This document shows, in pieces, positions 31,239 to 42,550 of a stretch of 64,000 nt of DNA. The position numbers and the translations under genes are program-made. This DNA is from Kappaphycus alvarezii. Its lineage: Eukaryota; Rhodophyta; Florideophyceae; Gigartinales; Solieriaceae. The stretch spans positions 682,001 through 746,000 of the forward strand of contig NADL03000013.1 in NCBI GenBank assembly GCA_002205965.3, given 5' to 3'. Position 1 is the stretch's first letter. Each line of letters begins with the position of its first letter. Under the pieces are notes generated by a model. That model did no database searches, was not told where the DNA came from, and saw only the letters and a program-made list of their open reading frames with translations.

Positions 31239-33057
31239 CCCCGCAACGAAACAGTGTGATACAGCGTCACTGGTGTGATTAGGTAACGACACTGTACAGT
31301 ACAAAGCGGACTGGGAGTGAATTTTGCAAGCTGTACTTTCATTAGTTGTGTTCTAAAGCAGGAAATACGGGTTCTGCTTACTGAAGAGAATTTTTGGTTT
31401 ACTGTACTGTGCTGTACAGTACTGTACTGCACTTCCATACATTGAAACAACCAACAAAAATTCCCCTTTTAGACTTTATAGGGCTAAAAACCGAGGAAGT
31501 TTTAATCATTGCTGTTAGGCTTTTGTCTGGAATTGCGGCGACAATGCGGTACATTGAGTTTGTTGAGGTCTCCATCTCAAAAGGAGAGCGTAGCTGAACA
31601 GAAGATGCTTTGCCCTCAAGGCTCCGAAGCGGTAACAGGCATACGCCGCCTGACGCATTGCTATTGGTCCAATTATTTGCAGTATTGCATGCCAACTATC
31701 ACCACTAAACTGTCGTTTCGAGGGTGGTTCGGAAGTCGAGACGATATTCATGCAGTACGATTTCGATCCATAGCCACATGGATCCGATTGATGAGGCCAG
31801 GTGACAACGAACTGAGCAGAATGATAGCTCTTGTGAGAGAGAAAAGACTGATAACATAAATTCGCGGTGTTGTAAAAAAAGTCTGAGGGGCGTTGCGCAA
31901 TGTCCAGCATGCAGTAGAAATCCGAAGGGTTCTCAACTGGTGAACTGTTCGTCTAAGCCAAAGGCAGTAGCAACAGCGCTCGCTGGTTAGAAAACTAGAA
32001 TGTCGATATGGGAGATTAGTTGGGAAAACATGCGGATATTGAGGCACCATTCGAGAGGATGGGCGGACACGTACCGTTTGTCAATACGGTATTCCAGCTC
32101 ACCCTCAACAGCAGTGCAGTATTGCCATTTGTTCAATTGTGGGTAAGATGGGAAAATGCTTATAATTGTTGTGAAACATGTTTTCTATCAGCAGGATGTC
32201 TATGGTAGTTTTCAAAAGAATGATTACTGCATAATATTGGCAACTGCGGATATGTAATCCTTCAAACGGTAGGACATGAAAAGTTTGACTGGAAGTGATG
32301 AGTCATCACCAACACAAATTGCGGGGTGTATGGAAGTGTGAGCTTGCTGCATATGCAGGAAGTGCGACGTTCCTAGGTCATATGGAATTTGCAATGCGAG
32401 TCGGAGTGTTTGCATCACAGAAATTGGAAACCAGCTGTCTAAGGGGTGGAATTTGGATAGTTAAATATTTGGAAAGGATTGGCTGTTCAAGTGTAGAAAA
32501 TTGAGATTTTAGAATTCTGCGCAGATTCGGAGTGCATGTACAGTGTTTCCCTTAAAACTCCACATTACATTTCGAACAGATTACAAATTTAATGTGGAAA
32601 TTCGCATTCAGGGACCCTTAAATCGCCGAAATTGGCCCATGTATGAAACATTGATATTTTCCGCAAAAACATACATCAGAAGTTTACGCAGTCCTAGTTT
32701 TAAGTTACATTAAAATTAAAATGTATGGAAGATGGGGTCAGATGTATCCACGCCGCTATTGTGCGGGAGAAGTCACTGATGGGAACTACTAAATAACATT
32801 CCTTACAGGGCCGGCTCCTAATGCCAGCGAGCAGGCACAACGCATTAAACATTATAAGCATGTAGATGCATATCCATATTTTCTGGGACCAAATTACCAC
32901 TCTCAGACATCGATCTCCCAACTGAAATATCCTATACCGGACCGTACTGTACTGCACTGAACTCATTCAACATCTGCAGTACGATAGCTAGAGAAACTTT
33001 ATGGCATCAGTATCATGTGTACTGTAAAAATATAGCTGCAACATGCACTCTTCTGTA
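31239..33057. other. Mostly unassigned; TACTGTAC tracts and a small repeat
   Basis: 31398-31432 and 32938-32958 are palindromic TACTGTAC tracts. 32718-32790 repeats part of the 15.4 kb LINE-associated DNA (GTATCCACGCCGCTATTGTG). No gene is supported in the remainder. Confidence 0.45.
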
Positions 33058-33117
33058 GGATATTCCGGGCCATAACCGACCATATCTTTCAAATATTAAA
33101 TCACCCTTCATTTTCCC
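33058..33117 (-). repeat. Solo end of the TIR family
   Basis: GTAGGATATTCCGGGCCATA followed by ACCGACCATATCTTTCAAAT and ATTAAATCACCCTTCATTTT. This is the full right-end TIR sequence; no left partner is visible nearby. Confidence 0.6.
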
Positions 33118-33332
33118 GCCCTGTACTGTATTAGATCTCCATTTCAAATACTGGGTAGATACCTAAGATGACCGACATTACAGAAATGACAGGCCTTTTG
33201 ACTAATGGCCGAATTTAACACACTAAAGAGAAAGAGTATACGTAAATACGAACTTTTTGCACAAAAACACAATAAATTATTTTTGATACAGTAAAACCAC
33301 ATTTACCAAGTGAAATACAACTGGCTCAGCTA

Positions 33333-33930
33333 TTGAGTAAATCCCCGCCGCGCCTTCCTCCACGCCCACCCTACCAATGCTACCAAGGTGTCGCGAACCC
33401 ACTGGACCGTCATGCTATCCCGTCACCTCGGATTGCCGGTCTACGCCGACTCACTCCCGATAACCTATCAGCATTGCAAGGGAAGCATGGACCCCACGGC
33501 GATCAAGAGGCCGACCTCTGCCCTGCCGTTTCTGGCCACACACACCGTCACAACGCCCTCCGCAACGCGCTCGCGTACCATGTCTTCCGTGCAGCCCGAC
33601 TTGACCGTCAGTACGAAATGCCTCTCCTCATCCCTGGCACAGAGCTTCGGCCCGCGGATATCCTTGTAAACCCCCGCCGATCAGAGCAACGAAGAGACAC
33701 GGCCTTTCGCGTGTGACATTACCGTCGTCTCCCCGTTCAAAGACGCCGTCCGCACCAAGGCCACCTCGGCCGCTGGCGGCGCTGCCGTATTGGCGCACCG
33801 TGACAAGGTACGGGACCTGGAACGCAGCCTGTCGCGCCGCTCACCTGCGACCTCCGACACCCCAACCCGTGCACCGAACTTTACGTTTCAACCGATCGTG
33901 TTTGATTTTCTCGGTGCGCCTGCCCCATAA
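33333..33930 (+). mobile_element. LINE C-terminal fragment I, plus strand
   Basis: HTHRHNALRNALAYHVFRAA (about 33540-33600), then PGTELRPADILVNP (about 33635-33670). In the next frame ACDITVVSPFKDAVRTKAT and AAGGAAVLAHRDKVRDLERS lead to FTFQPIVFDFLGAPAP and the stop at 33928. The RPAD, DITV and HRDK motifs fit the PD-(D/E)XK endonuclease of R2-type LINEs. It faces fragment J in inverted orientation. Confidence 0.7.
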
Positions 33931-33939
33931 ACTGTTGTT

Positions 33940-34150
33940 TTGCTTGAGGAGTTAATCCCGCGAATAGCGCGGGGTCTAATACGAATGAAGGCGTGATGCG
34001 CCGGCGTGTGTAGCAGCGCCTTAGTTGCATCATCTGGTGGTCTATCGCTACGGCTATCTGCTCACGCATGCCGCTGCACGTAAACGACGTGAACCATCCG
34101 ATTAGTTCCCAGCCCTACAGTCGGTTCCTGCAGTGGATACCATAGAAACC
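33940..34150 (-). repeat. Short dispersed repeat (SINE-like), copy 3
   Basis: On the minus strand ACCGACTGTAGGGCTGGGAA then TAATCGGATGGTTCACGTCG, CGTGCAGCGGCATGCGTGAG and ACCACCAGATGATGCAACTA. It corresponds over about 130 bp to copy 2 at 31.1 kb. Confidence 0.5.
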
Positions 34151-34469
34151 ATTTGATGTAAACTGTTTATGCATAAAGACAAGGTCTTTACAGAAATACG
34201 GGAATATTTTACAATTTGGCTGTACTCTTTGCACTAATAATAAATCTTTTTTTGAATACCATAGAATTTTAGAAAAAACTAATTTTTTCTTTTATTAAAA
34301 TTTCGCACTATGTCATACTTGGATGTTACGTTGGTGTACTGCTATTTCGTGTTTAACACTACTTTTTTTCTACCCGCTCTTGTCATATCGAGAAAAATAA
34401 GTATTTTCGCTAAAGGTCTATTGCATTGTGATAATAATACTTTCCTACATTCAGCAGTACATTAGTATC

Positions 34470-34600
34470 GGGGGTCCAGCGCAGGACCCGACCATGCTGC
34501 TAGCGAAGTGCTAACCGGGTGGTCCACGTCGGCCACGTGCACAGGTGTGCAGGACACAATAGCGTTCCCCAGAGGCGACCAGATCGTGTATCAAATACGT
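34470..34600 (+). repeat. Short dispersed repeat (SINE-like), copy 4
   Basis: TAGCGAAGTGCTAACCGGGT then GGTCCACGTCGGCCACGTGC and CAGAGGCGACCAGATCGTG. The first motif resembles an RNA polymerase III A box. 34151-34469 to its left is AT-rich with no gene. Confidence 0.45.
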
Positions 34601-34670
34601 CTGTAAATTCTCAGTCTAACGAATCCAACAGATGTATCCAATTTTTCCGCGATGCGCGGGAGGAGGTCAT

Positions 34671-35069
34671 CTATGAAGCGGAGAGTAGCGGGAGAAGGAA
34701 AACCCAGGGAATCGAAAGCCAGCGGTTGGAAATCAAAATTGGGGGCTTGTCTGGGGTTATCGGAGTGCGGGGGAGTCGACGTGACAGTTTGAGTCCCGGG
34801 TCAGTGACCTTGTTGCGGTGTGCGATTGACGCGGCACCTCCCACTTCACGGGTGGCTCTTGATCGTATGTAGGCCTTGAAATGATATAAGACGGTGACGT
34901 CGCAGGTGATGGGGTGCTTCGCAGTGCCATCGGGAGCTAGCGGTGGGAGGACGAGGACGTCAGCGGGTATTGCATTATGATACGACCAAAACAGGCAAAT
35001 GGAAATATCACCGTGGAGGGGAGGAGAGACCGTTTTTTCCTGCCGAAAGTTTGCCCCTTTCCGGTACAT
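34671..35069 (-). mobile_element. LINE C-terminal fragment J, minus strand
   Basis: The frame gives ADVLVLPPLAPDGTAKHPIT then CDVTVLYHFKAYIRSRATRE and VGGAASIAHRNKVTDPGLKL. It aligns block for block with fragment I on the opposite strand 0.8 kb away. Both keep the Asp of D-V-T-V and the Lys of H-R-(D/N)-K. Confidence 0.7.
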
Positions 35070-35154
35070 AGCCGGGCTTATAGGAACGTTTCAATGTGCG
35101 GAGAAGCGTCTACAGCCATAATCTATAACTTTCTAAACTTGAAAAATGACTAGG

Positions 35155-35421
35155 TGTCGAGACCATTTGCTGGATGGTGAATTTTATGCGACTTAGAGGC
35201 AATTGTAATGATTTTTACTGTCTGCTGCTGTGAATTTTATCTTGTGACCTTCTATTTCTAATTTATGTTGTAAATGTGGTATAGTAATACCGACGATTCT
35301 TGGCCAAAGAGCGCTCGTGTGCCAGTTGTACAGCTCAACACACAAAGGGCTTCACCGGCAGCTATCTACCACCCTTCTCGACATACTGTCTTCCCTACCA
35401 ACACACCATCCATTCCCATCA
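35155..35421 (+). repeat. LTR, left copy
   Basis: Starts TGTCGAGACCATT and ends CATTCCCATCA. It shares ACCGACGATTCTTGGCC, AGAGCGCTCGTGTGCC and CTCGACATACTGTCTT with the right copy at 41063. Confidence 0.85.
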
Positions 35422-35519
35422 TTTTACTAATGCACAAGGCCGATACTCCCAGAGCAAGCGAAGTCGTGTTTGACGGCACGAGCATCGCATGAAAATTCCT
35501 TTTTTCTTTGAAAATGTCG

Positions 35520-36235
35520 CGATGGCATCCAAACACGACGAGGAGAAAGCTCTTACTATCCTTTCAAACCTAGTTGGCCCAACATTCTACTTCTACTGTG
35601 AAATGTCTGCGTCGAATGTTGAGCTCGTTACCGAATCGAAAAACTACCCCTAGGTAAGCAGAAGTCTCTCCAGCATTTCAGGAAGGGCGAGGATCCTGAG
35701 AAACCCATCAGCCAAATTTAGAAGTCGTGCTTGAAGTAGAAAAAATTATTGGTTATTTGAAGGAAATAAAGCGCCTCTATGCGAAGAAAATACTTCTGGA
35801 ATGGTCTTTACTGCGAATGGTGACAGTTCTTCCTGTGTCGACTCGCTGGTCAAGACCTCAACGACTTTCGGAAACCTAGCCGTCAAATCAGACTTCCTCG
35901 TCGTCGAGAAGTCCCCATTCGACATCACAATAGGTCTAACCACACTCACAGATATACGTTTAAGCATTTATTTCTGGTCGCAGAGTGTTTGCTTAACCAC
36001 TGGTTCCGGAGAAGTGGTGCTTCCGCTCGAGCCTGAAACTAAGTCTACCAAGAAGAGAATGGTCGACGGCGAAGAGATTGGGGCTTCTAGTGAATATTTC
36101 ACGTCTGATTCGAACGCTAGTCCGGACTTGTCGGACTCGCCGGGAGAAGAAATGGTCCTGGCTATCCGCGAAGATAAATATTTCGGATCGGATGGGGATC
36201 CTACCACTGAAGGAGGTACTACGGATGAAGAATAA
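35520..36235 (+). pseudogene. Gypsy gag and protease-linker region (fossil)
   Basis: FFFENVAMASKHDEEKALTI and LVGPTFYFYCEMSASNVELV (35500-35640) match the gag of the other elements here. The 35801-36235 frame has FLVVEKSPFDITIGLTTLTD, typical of the end of a retropepsin, and then an acidic Ser-rich linker. Broken. Confidence 0.75.
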
Positions 36236-36246
36236 AAGAGAGATAA

Positions 36247-37575
36247 ATGCATGATGATCTGAGGTCTCGAATCGTTCATTTGGACGAAGAATTGCTAGGA
36301 GCGATAAATAGCTTGCTTCGCGGCTCTGTCATCGTCGCCTGGACTACAGAAGAGCTACGTCCAGCAGACGCACCGACGAAGCATTCCTTTGAAATGAAGG
36401 ATCCTACCCCGATCTACCATAGGACTCGCCAAATGCCGCCTCGACATAACGAAATTACCCGTCAAGAAATGGAAAACATGTTGAATGCTGGTATGATTAC
36501 CCCTGCGTCGTCCTCGTGGTCGTTACACACCGTCATCGTGACTGGAAAGGATGGTAGGACTCGCTTTTGCGTGTTTCATTGCACCCTCAACCGCAAAATG
36601 AGGTGGATCTATGGCTATTACCCAAGATAGAGGAGATCTTCGACGATCTGAAAGATAGACCTACCTTGCCCACCCTCGATTTGCTCGCGGTACACTGAAA
36701 ATTAGTCATGGCTGAGGTATGCAAATAAATTACCATGTTCGTCAGCCGTTTTGGTTTCTTCAAGTTCGAATTGATGCCATTAGGTTTAATGAATGTGCCC
36801 TCTACATTCCAGGACATGGTAGATTACGTCTTGAAATGCATCAACTTCGCCTGAGTCCATTTAGATGGTGTCTTAATCTTCTCTAACTCGATAGAGGAGC
36901 ATATTGATCATCTATCTGTCGTTTTCAAGGCAGTTGGGGAAGCATGAATTAAGCTCAAGGCTACGAAATGTGCGTTTGATATGCTAAGCGTAAATTTGCT
37001 TGGTCACTTAGTAGACAAGCTTGATGCCGGCGTCGACGAAGAAAAGATTGATGCAATCAAAAGGGCCCCCGTTCCTACCTACTAAACGGAGCTGCGTGGC
37101 TTTCTTAGACTAGCCGGGTAGTTTTATCGTTTCATAACGGATTTTGCCGGAACATCTGCTGTCATTCACGCGGCAACATCGGGGAACAAGAAATTCTACT
37201 GGACTAAAGAGAATAATACCGCATTCAAAACTCTAAAGGAGAAGCTTGCCTCTCCGTCGGTGCTAGCCATGCCTGACTTCGAGTCCCCCTTTATCGTGGA
37301 ATCCGACGCTTCTAATGTCGCTGTCGGCATTTATGGCCCAAAAGAAGAAGGGAGGAAAGATTCATGCCGTGAAGTACGCAAACCGTATGATGAACTCCGC
37401 AGGGCGTAACCATTACGACTTTGAGAGGGAGGTCCTCGCCATGATCTTCGCTTCCAGGAAATTCAGAGTGTATCTGTTATCGAAAGAACCTGTCAAGCTG
37501 ATAAAAGACCATCAGATACTTCGTTTTGCCTTCAAGAAATGCGATATAAACGGAATGCTCGCGAGCTGGATGTAG
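36247..37575 (+). pseudogene. Gypsy reverse transcriptase and RNase H region (fossil)
   Basis: SVIVAWTTEELRPA, EMENMLNAGMITPASSSWS and GKDGRTRFCVFHCTLN (36320-36590), FELMPLGLMNVP-like palm (about 36770) and RNase H AQKKKGGKIHAVKYANRMM with FEREVLAMIFASRKFRVYL (37330-37490). Diagnostic of gypsy pol. Broken. Confidence 0.85.
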
Positions 37576-37617
37576 TTCCTTGCGTATTATGGGTTCTAGG
37601 TAGATTATATAGCCCAG

Positions 37618-38960
37618 GTGCGGGCAACGGACCAGCTGACTACCTTTGCAATATCTACTCGCTCCTCTCTTGGCTCTGAATACGATGAAGAAGAGTTAAT
37701 TGCCGCATGGGATTCCGAAGTCTCTGAGGAAAACCCCACACTTGAGCCTTTCCTGCTCTACGTCGCTCGTCATTTGCATGGCTTGAAGATCGGGGTCGAT
37801 GATGAGGACAACCGCAGTTCGATCAAACGTATGGCTAAAACCTTCACGATGTGAGAAGGAAAGCTTAGTCGACGAACTAGAAAAGGGCTAATGTTTGTAC
37901 CGTTTATTAATGACAGTATCGCGATATTTAAGACCTTTCATGACAATATTGGACACTGGAACAAGGAGAAAACAAAACATTTTAGTCGTAGACCGTTATT
38001 AGTGGCCGCAGATGCACCGAGAGATTCAAAACTATGTGAAAATTTGCGAAGGGTTCCAGAAGGCGACTTTGAATGTCCCATTGACGAATATCTTCAAGGC
38101 ATGTTTGATCGGCGTCGCGGGACCCTACCGATATCAAAGGCTGGAAGAAGATTTCTGCTCATCGCCGTCGAGCATTTGACAGGTTTGCTAATCTCAATTG
38201 CAAGCACGGAATTGTCGGCCAAAAATGTCCTAAAGTTCAGAGAGAGGGAATTTTTGCACCCATTGGGTCCCCTAAAGACTATTATCTCCAACAACTTTGA
38301 GTGCTTCACCGCTGCCACCATTGCGGACTTCATGAAGAAACATGGAATTATCTGGACCACTGTTTTCTCGTACACTCAAATGTCTAATGGTGGAGCCGAA
38401 AGGATGGTAAGAAACATCAAAAGCGCCGTAAGGAATATGGTCGTCGACAAAGAACAGATCGGGAAGAGAGTTTGCCCCGTGTTTTTATGGATACAGCCGC
38501 CGTCGCCTTTCCGCAGGAGCTTCGCCGTTCGAAATGATGTTCGGAGTACTTCCGCGCATGGATCCCGCTGATTCCGTCGCGTTGATGGCCAACGCTTCCG
38601 ATACACACCGCAAGTTGTAACTTCTGGACCCCTCGGCCCTTCAAGCTCAACGTCGAGAGGAAAAAATGCCTAGAATTGGCGATTAAACATTGGCAGAGCC
38701 TCGTATGTTCAACGCAGAGGATTGAGTCCTGGTTGCGCATGGGCAGGCATTAACATCAGAAACTAAGTGGCCTGACCTTCGGTAGCGCTATTACGGACCT
38801 TGTCGCGGTTTGAAAGTTGCACACCCCTGATACTGGCTCATCTCATACGGAGGTCTCCATTCCCGCCGCGCCATACACGCGAGGAGATTAGTTGCCCTCG
38901 TCTTGCGCCCGAGCCATCTCAAGGCCTTTTATTTCCGGATTTGGGCCATGGTATTTATAT
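37618..38960 (+). pseudogene. Gypsy integrase region (fossil)
   Basis: FHDNIGHWNKEKTKHF (about 37940) is the zinc-binding start, followed by RRFLLIAVEHLTGLLISIAS and PLGPLKTIISNNFECFTAAT with MSNGGAERMVRNIKSAV in the core (38140-38430). The C-terminal domain fades out by about 38.96 kb. Broken. Confidence 0.85.
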
Positions 38961-39199
38961 TTTCATATCTTGTTTTAGTTATTTTGTATGCTTTCTTCTT
39001 TTTTGTTGAGTAACGAGATGAATCATTTCTTATTCGACCCGAGAAATTATTTAAGTCTCACACTCTTTTACCTAATCATTGAGTTGGAATATTACTACCG
39101 CACAACCATCAACCAATATTTGTTGAGTGTAATGTGGGACCTGGCACCTACTAAATACTTCCTTGGTCGCTCCTAGACCTCTTACCTGACTAGGAAGAA

Positions 39200-40860
39200 C
39201 CGGTGGTGGGTTTGGGGCGACTGCGCTTCCTCTTCTTATTCACATGATCTGACGAGGCGGCAGGGATATTATGACCTCGAGAGGGGATGTATTGCTTACC
39301 TGCTAATGTCACTCTCCGTACGTCGGCTATCTTCAGAAGTTATTCCGTATCGTCCTCCCCGCAGCAAATTGTTAGAGAAGCCTCGCAGAATCGCATCAAA
39401 TCTCCTCCGCGCAATCATATATGAGTGGGGTTTCTTCCCTTGCGTCGAGAAATAGGGCATGTTGAGCCCCGACGTCCGACAAACTCTAACTACCGCTATG
39501 AAAATTCCCCGTGAGGAAGAACCATGCAGCCCGCGGATCCATTCGACTTCAAGTTCACTCCTATCCCGCTATCGAAGACTACTCTTGAAACGGATGAGCG
39601 GAATTTTTTCAACACAAAAGTGGCTGATGGCCACGGGATTAGGACTAATGCGGTTCAAACCTTTCATTAAATCGGCGAAAAAGGTTCAACTAGGACGGTA
39701 ACCCAATTTTTCCAATGTTTCGCAATCATTTTCGTAGCCTTCCGACCAATAATCCTCTCCCGGGCCCGCACCAAGGACGAAGTAAAGCGAATTCGCCGCG
39801 GATGCATTCATGCAGCGACCTTCAAAGTCGCGAAAGGGAATCGGAAATTTACGCTCAAAGAATGGGCGCGCCAGAGGCGAAGGCACCCCTAACATCGAGA
39901 AAGTACCTCAAAATATTTGTTGGGGTGCTTCTGACGCCAGGAGTTGACCATAATGATGGCCCCAACTCAAGAAGCTAACTTTCTCCCGAGCAACCTGTTG
40001 AAGACCAGCCCGTCTCTCTGCTTTTGTTCGAAGTGACTTTGATGAGAATTGTGGAGGCCGGCTCCCTGTGGGTGCCTCTTGGAACGAAAAAGTGTATAAA
40101 TCGATAGGGCACTCCTCCTCTGTCTCTTCGTCGACGGTAAATTACTGCCACATGAAGCAATTTTGGACAGCTTCTAGTATCTTGGAAACCCCGTAAGATA
40201 TCGTACACGTCTGAATTTCTGGTTACTACGTATTGCCTTTGCTATTGAGACGGTATTCGGTGAGGCTCAGCCTGAACGCAAGTTCTCTGCCAATTCCGTT
40301 CCTCATTTAGCTATACGCAGCGATACTGACAGTATTCTTACCAAAGAGGAGAGTGGATTGGTAGTAAAAAAGCTCTACCGAGGCCGATTTCTACTTTTAG
40401 TAGCCGCCTAACGAGACCCTGAAGAAGATGTCGTCCAGAATGTCACCCACTCTCCGAGATCTGGTAATCTTTATAACATCTGGACGACCTGCAAGGCGAA
40501 GAAGCTTACTCTTGTTTTCTCCACGACGGGTCTGATACAATTAGAAGTATTCCATCGCCTTGAGATAGCTTAGGGGTTGCGGCGTGTTTTTGGTATCAAG
40601 GAATTGAAACGGCCGTTCAATTGCCACTTTGAAGGCCAACAATAACCGTGGATCCCTCCCAGCTGTGGAAAATCGGGAGATTTTTTTGTTATCCGCCATC
40701 CAACTGGTCCAAAGAGGGATTTTGGGATGACGATACCACCGTATTCAGTTAACTCACGCGCGCACTGGATGGACCAGTCACGAGGCTTTGTCTGACCTGA
40801 ATCAAAACTGAGATTCATGGCGAATACGGCGCGTAGGAGGAGATAGATAGAGGTCTTTAT
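39200..40860 (-). pseudogene. Antisense coding-like region of the 35-41 kb element (fossil part)
   Basis: Minus-strand stretches with protein-like composition lie between integrase and the 3' LTR: IVIPKSLFGPVGWRITKKSP with FPQLGGIHGYCWPSKWQLNG (40818-40570), VPYRFIHFFVPRGTHREPAS (about 40100), FPIPFRDFEGRCMNASAANS with LYFVLGAGPGEDYWSEGYEN (39895-39686) and VVFDSGIGVNLKSNGSAGCM (about 39550). They are on the strand opposite to gag-pol, in the slot that holds the histone-tail block in the other two elements. I recognise no domain, and I see no H3-like tail at its right-hand start. Confidence 0.45.
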
Positions 40861-41050
40861 GAGGTTTTAGGCTCAACAGTTGGCTTCTTTGGTCGTGGGA
40901 GAGACCATCAAAGGCTATGCGCTAGGGGTAAATGTGTGTGATTCGCCAGGGGGAATGTGTGCGTTGCGATCTGGAGGGGGCTGCAGGGGTTGAAAGACTC
41001 ATTGTGTGAGCGGATTAAGCTCACTCCGTACTGTACCCGGGGTTCAGTTT

Positions 41051-41062
41051 GAGGAAGGGCGG
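41051..41062 (+). promoter_or_regulatory. Polypurine tract
   Basis: GAGGAAGGGCGG ends at the base before the right LTR (TGTTGAGACC). Its place and composition are those of the plus-strand primer and confirm plus polarity. Confidence 0.7.
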
Positions 41063-41340
41063 TGTTGAGACCATTGGCAGAAAGGCGAATTTTACGCGTT
41101 TTCAGGGGTATCTATGATTATTTTTTTACTGTTTGCTACTGTACTCTTTTTTTGACCTACTAGTTTTATTTTTTTAGTTTTGATACAGTAGTATCGACGA
41201 TTCCTGGCCGCAGAGCGCTCTTGTGCCGGTATATAGCCCGACACACGAAACGCTTCGGCCGCAGTAAACAGAGGCAGCTACCTACCACCCCCTCTCGACA
41301 TACTGTCTTTCCTACCAACTTACTCACTCCACTACCATCA
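41063..41340 (+). repeat. LTR, right copy
   Basis: Starts TGTTGAGACCATT and ends CACTACCATCA; direct repeat of 35155-35421 with many substitutions and small length differences. Confidence 0.85.
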
Positions 41341-42550
41341 GAAAGTAGCAATAAATAACAAAAGTTTACTGTACAGTGGACTATTGTACATTATATACAG
41401 TAGTTGGTCACTGTAGAAAATAGAAATCCACATACCGTGCCGTAAAGTACAGTACAGTACTATACAAGTGGACAGATAACGCGATTACTGGGGTGCTGCC
41501 AAAAGATTTTAACACCACCTCGCCTCCAAACTGTCTCCCGGAGCACATTACCGTACGTACGAGAGTGCCCCATCTGCGATGTCAACGACTATCGAGCTCA
41601 CTTAGAGTATCCTACTCCTCAACACCAGACACTCTACCTTCTTTGCAACACAACGCCGCCTTCAGTTCGAAGCCACGTCGATTTAAGTCTGCGAAAATTT
41701 TCGGGACTCGGGCCATTCGTGGAGAGTGAGACCAAAGAGTGCGGTTTAGGTTCACCTGGGAATCGCTCCACTAACTACTATGATAATGAAAACAACCCAA
41801 GCGGTATAGAAATAGGCATGTTGACATCAGCAGTGGTTAAGGAATCAAAGGCGGTCTGTAAAGATGAGGTAATGTTCAGGAGCGGTCTAAAACTGGGAAA
41901 GAGGGGTATGATTTGGTTAATCTTGCAAAAAATAATCAAAAAAGAGGTGACTATCAATGGCCTACGACAACTAAGGAGGCGAAATACTCAGAAAAGCGGA
42001 AAAAGGAGATCCGTAAAGCATGAGGTGAATCAATGAATAGTACAGTGAGAAATCGGCTTTCTTAGACCTTGATATGAGTCGGAGGCACGGCGTAGAGTAA
42101 TAGTCTCCTAACATGGACTGGGGGCGCAAATGAAGATCTTCGAAGAAATTTACTCAATAGAGGGGATAATTAGTTTTCGAAATATGACAAAGCCCTTTAT
42201 TGCGCGATTTTAGTATGCGTCTGGATACACATCAGCTAGCTAATAGGCTGCTAGGACCCTCCCAATCACATTAAGCTTCCCCATCTCACTTGGTTGGCCC
42301 TAGAATTCGCTTTTGACCATATTTCCTTCAATAATGTCTGTATAAATAAACAGGTGAAGTTTATAAGTCTAAGATGCACTTTTGTATAGCGTTGGATTCA
42401 GACTGAAACGGATCAGACGGGTCAATTTGTGGTATGAAACCGAATTGAGCTCAAACGGCAATCACAGATCGTGAGCTCGAACGGCGAGGTTCCAGATATA
42501 AGAATCCGGAGACCGTATGCATATAACACTGTATGAGTGTAATTATCCAA
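41341..42550. other. Unassigned; TACTGTAC tract
   Basis: 41372-41466 has several TACTGTAC/GTACAGTAC palindromes. The open frames at 41493-42036 have no recognisable motif and I do not support them as genes. Confidence 0.4.

Larger units (their letters stand above)
35155..41340 (+). mobile_element. Ty3/gypsy LTR element, plus strand, with a different antisense region (fossil)
   Basis: The LTRs at 35155-35421 and 41063-41340 bound the element. Order: gag (35520-35720), protease and linker (35801-36235), RT (36247-37150), RNase H (37150-37575), integrase (37618-38960), then a 2-kb region with minus-strand coding-like stretches, polypurine tract and 3' LTR. The layout is the same as in the two histone-tail elements, but the antisense block here is not recognisably H3-like. 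The LTRs are more diverged than those of the 1.2-8.4 kb element, so it is older. Broken many times. No clear target duplication or primer-binding site was found. Confidence 0.85.

Noticed and set aside
41493-42036. Two plus-strand ORFs of 78 and 105 aa
   Set aside because: No motif, no second copy, no homologous texture; not supported as genes.
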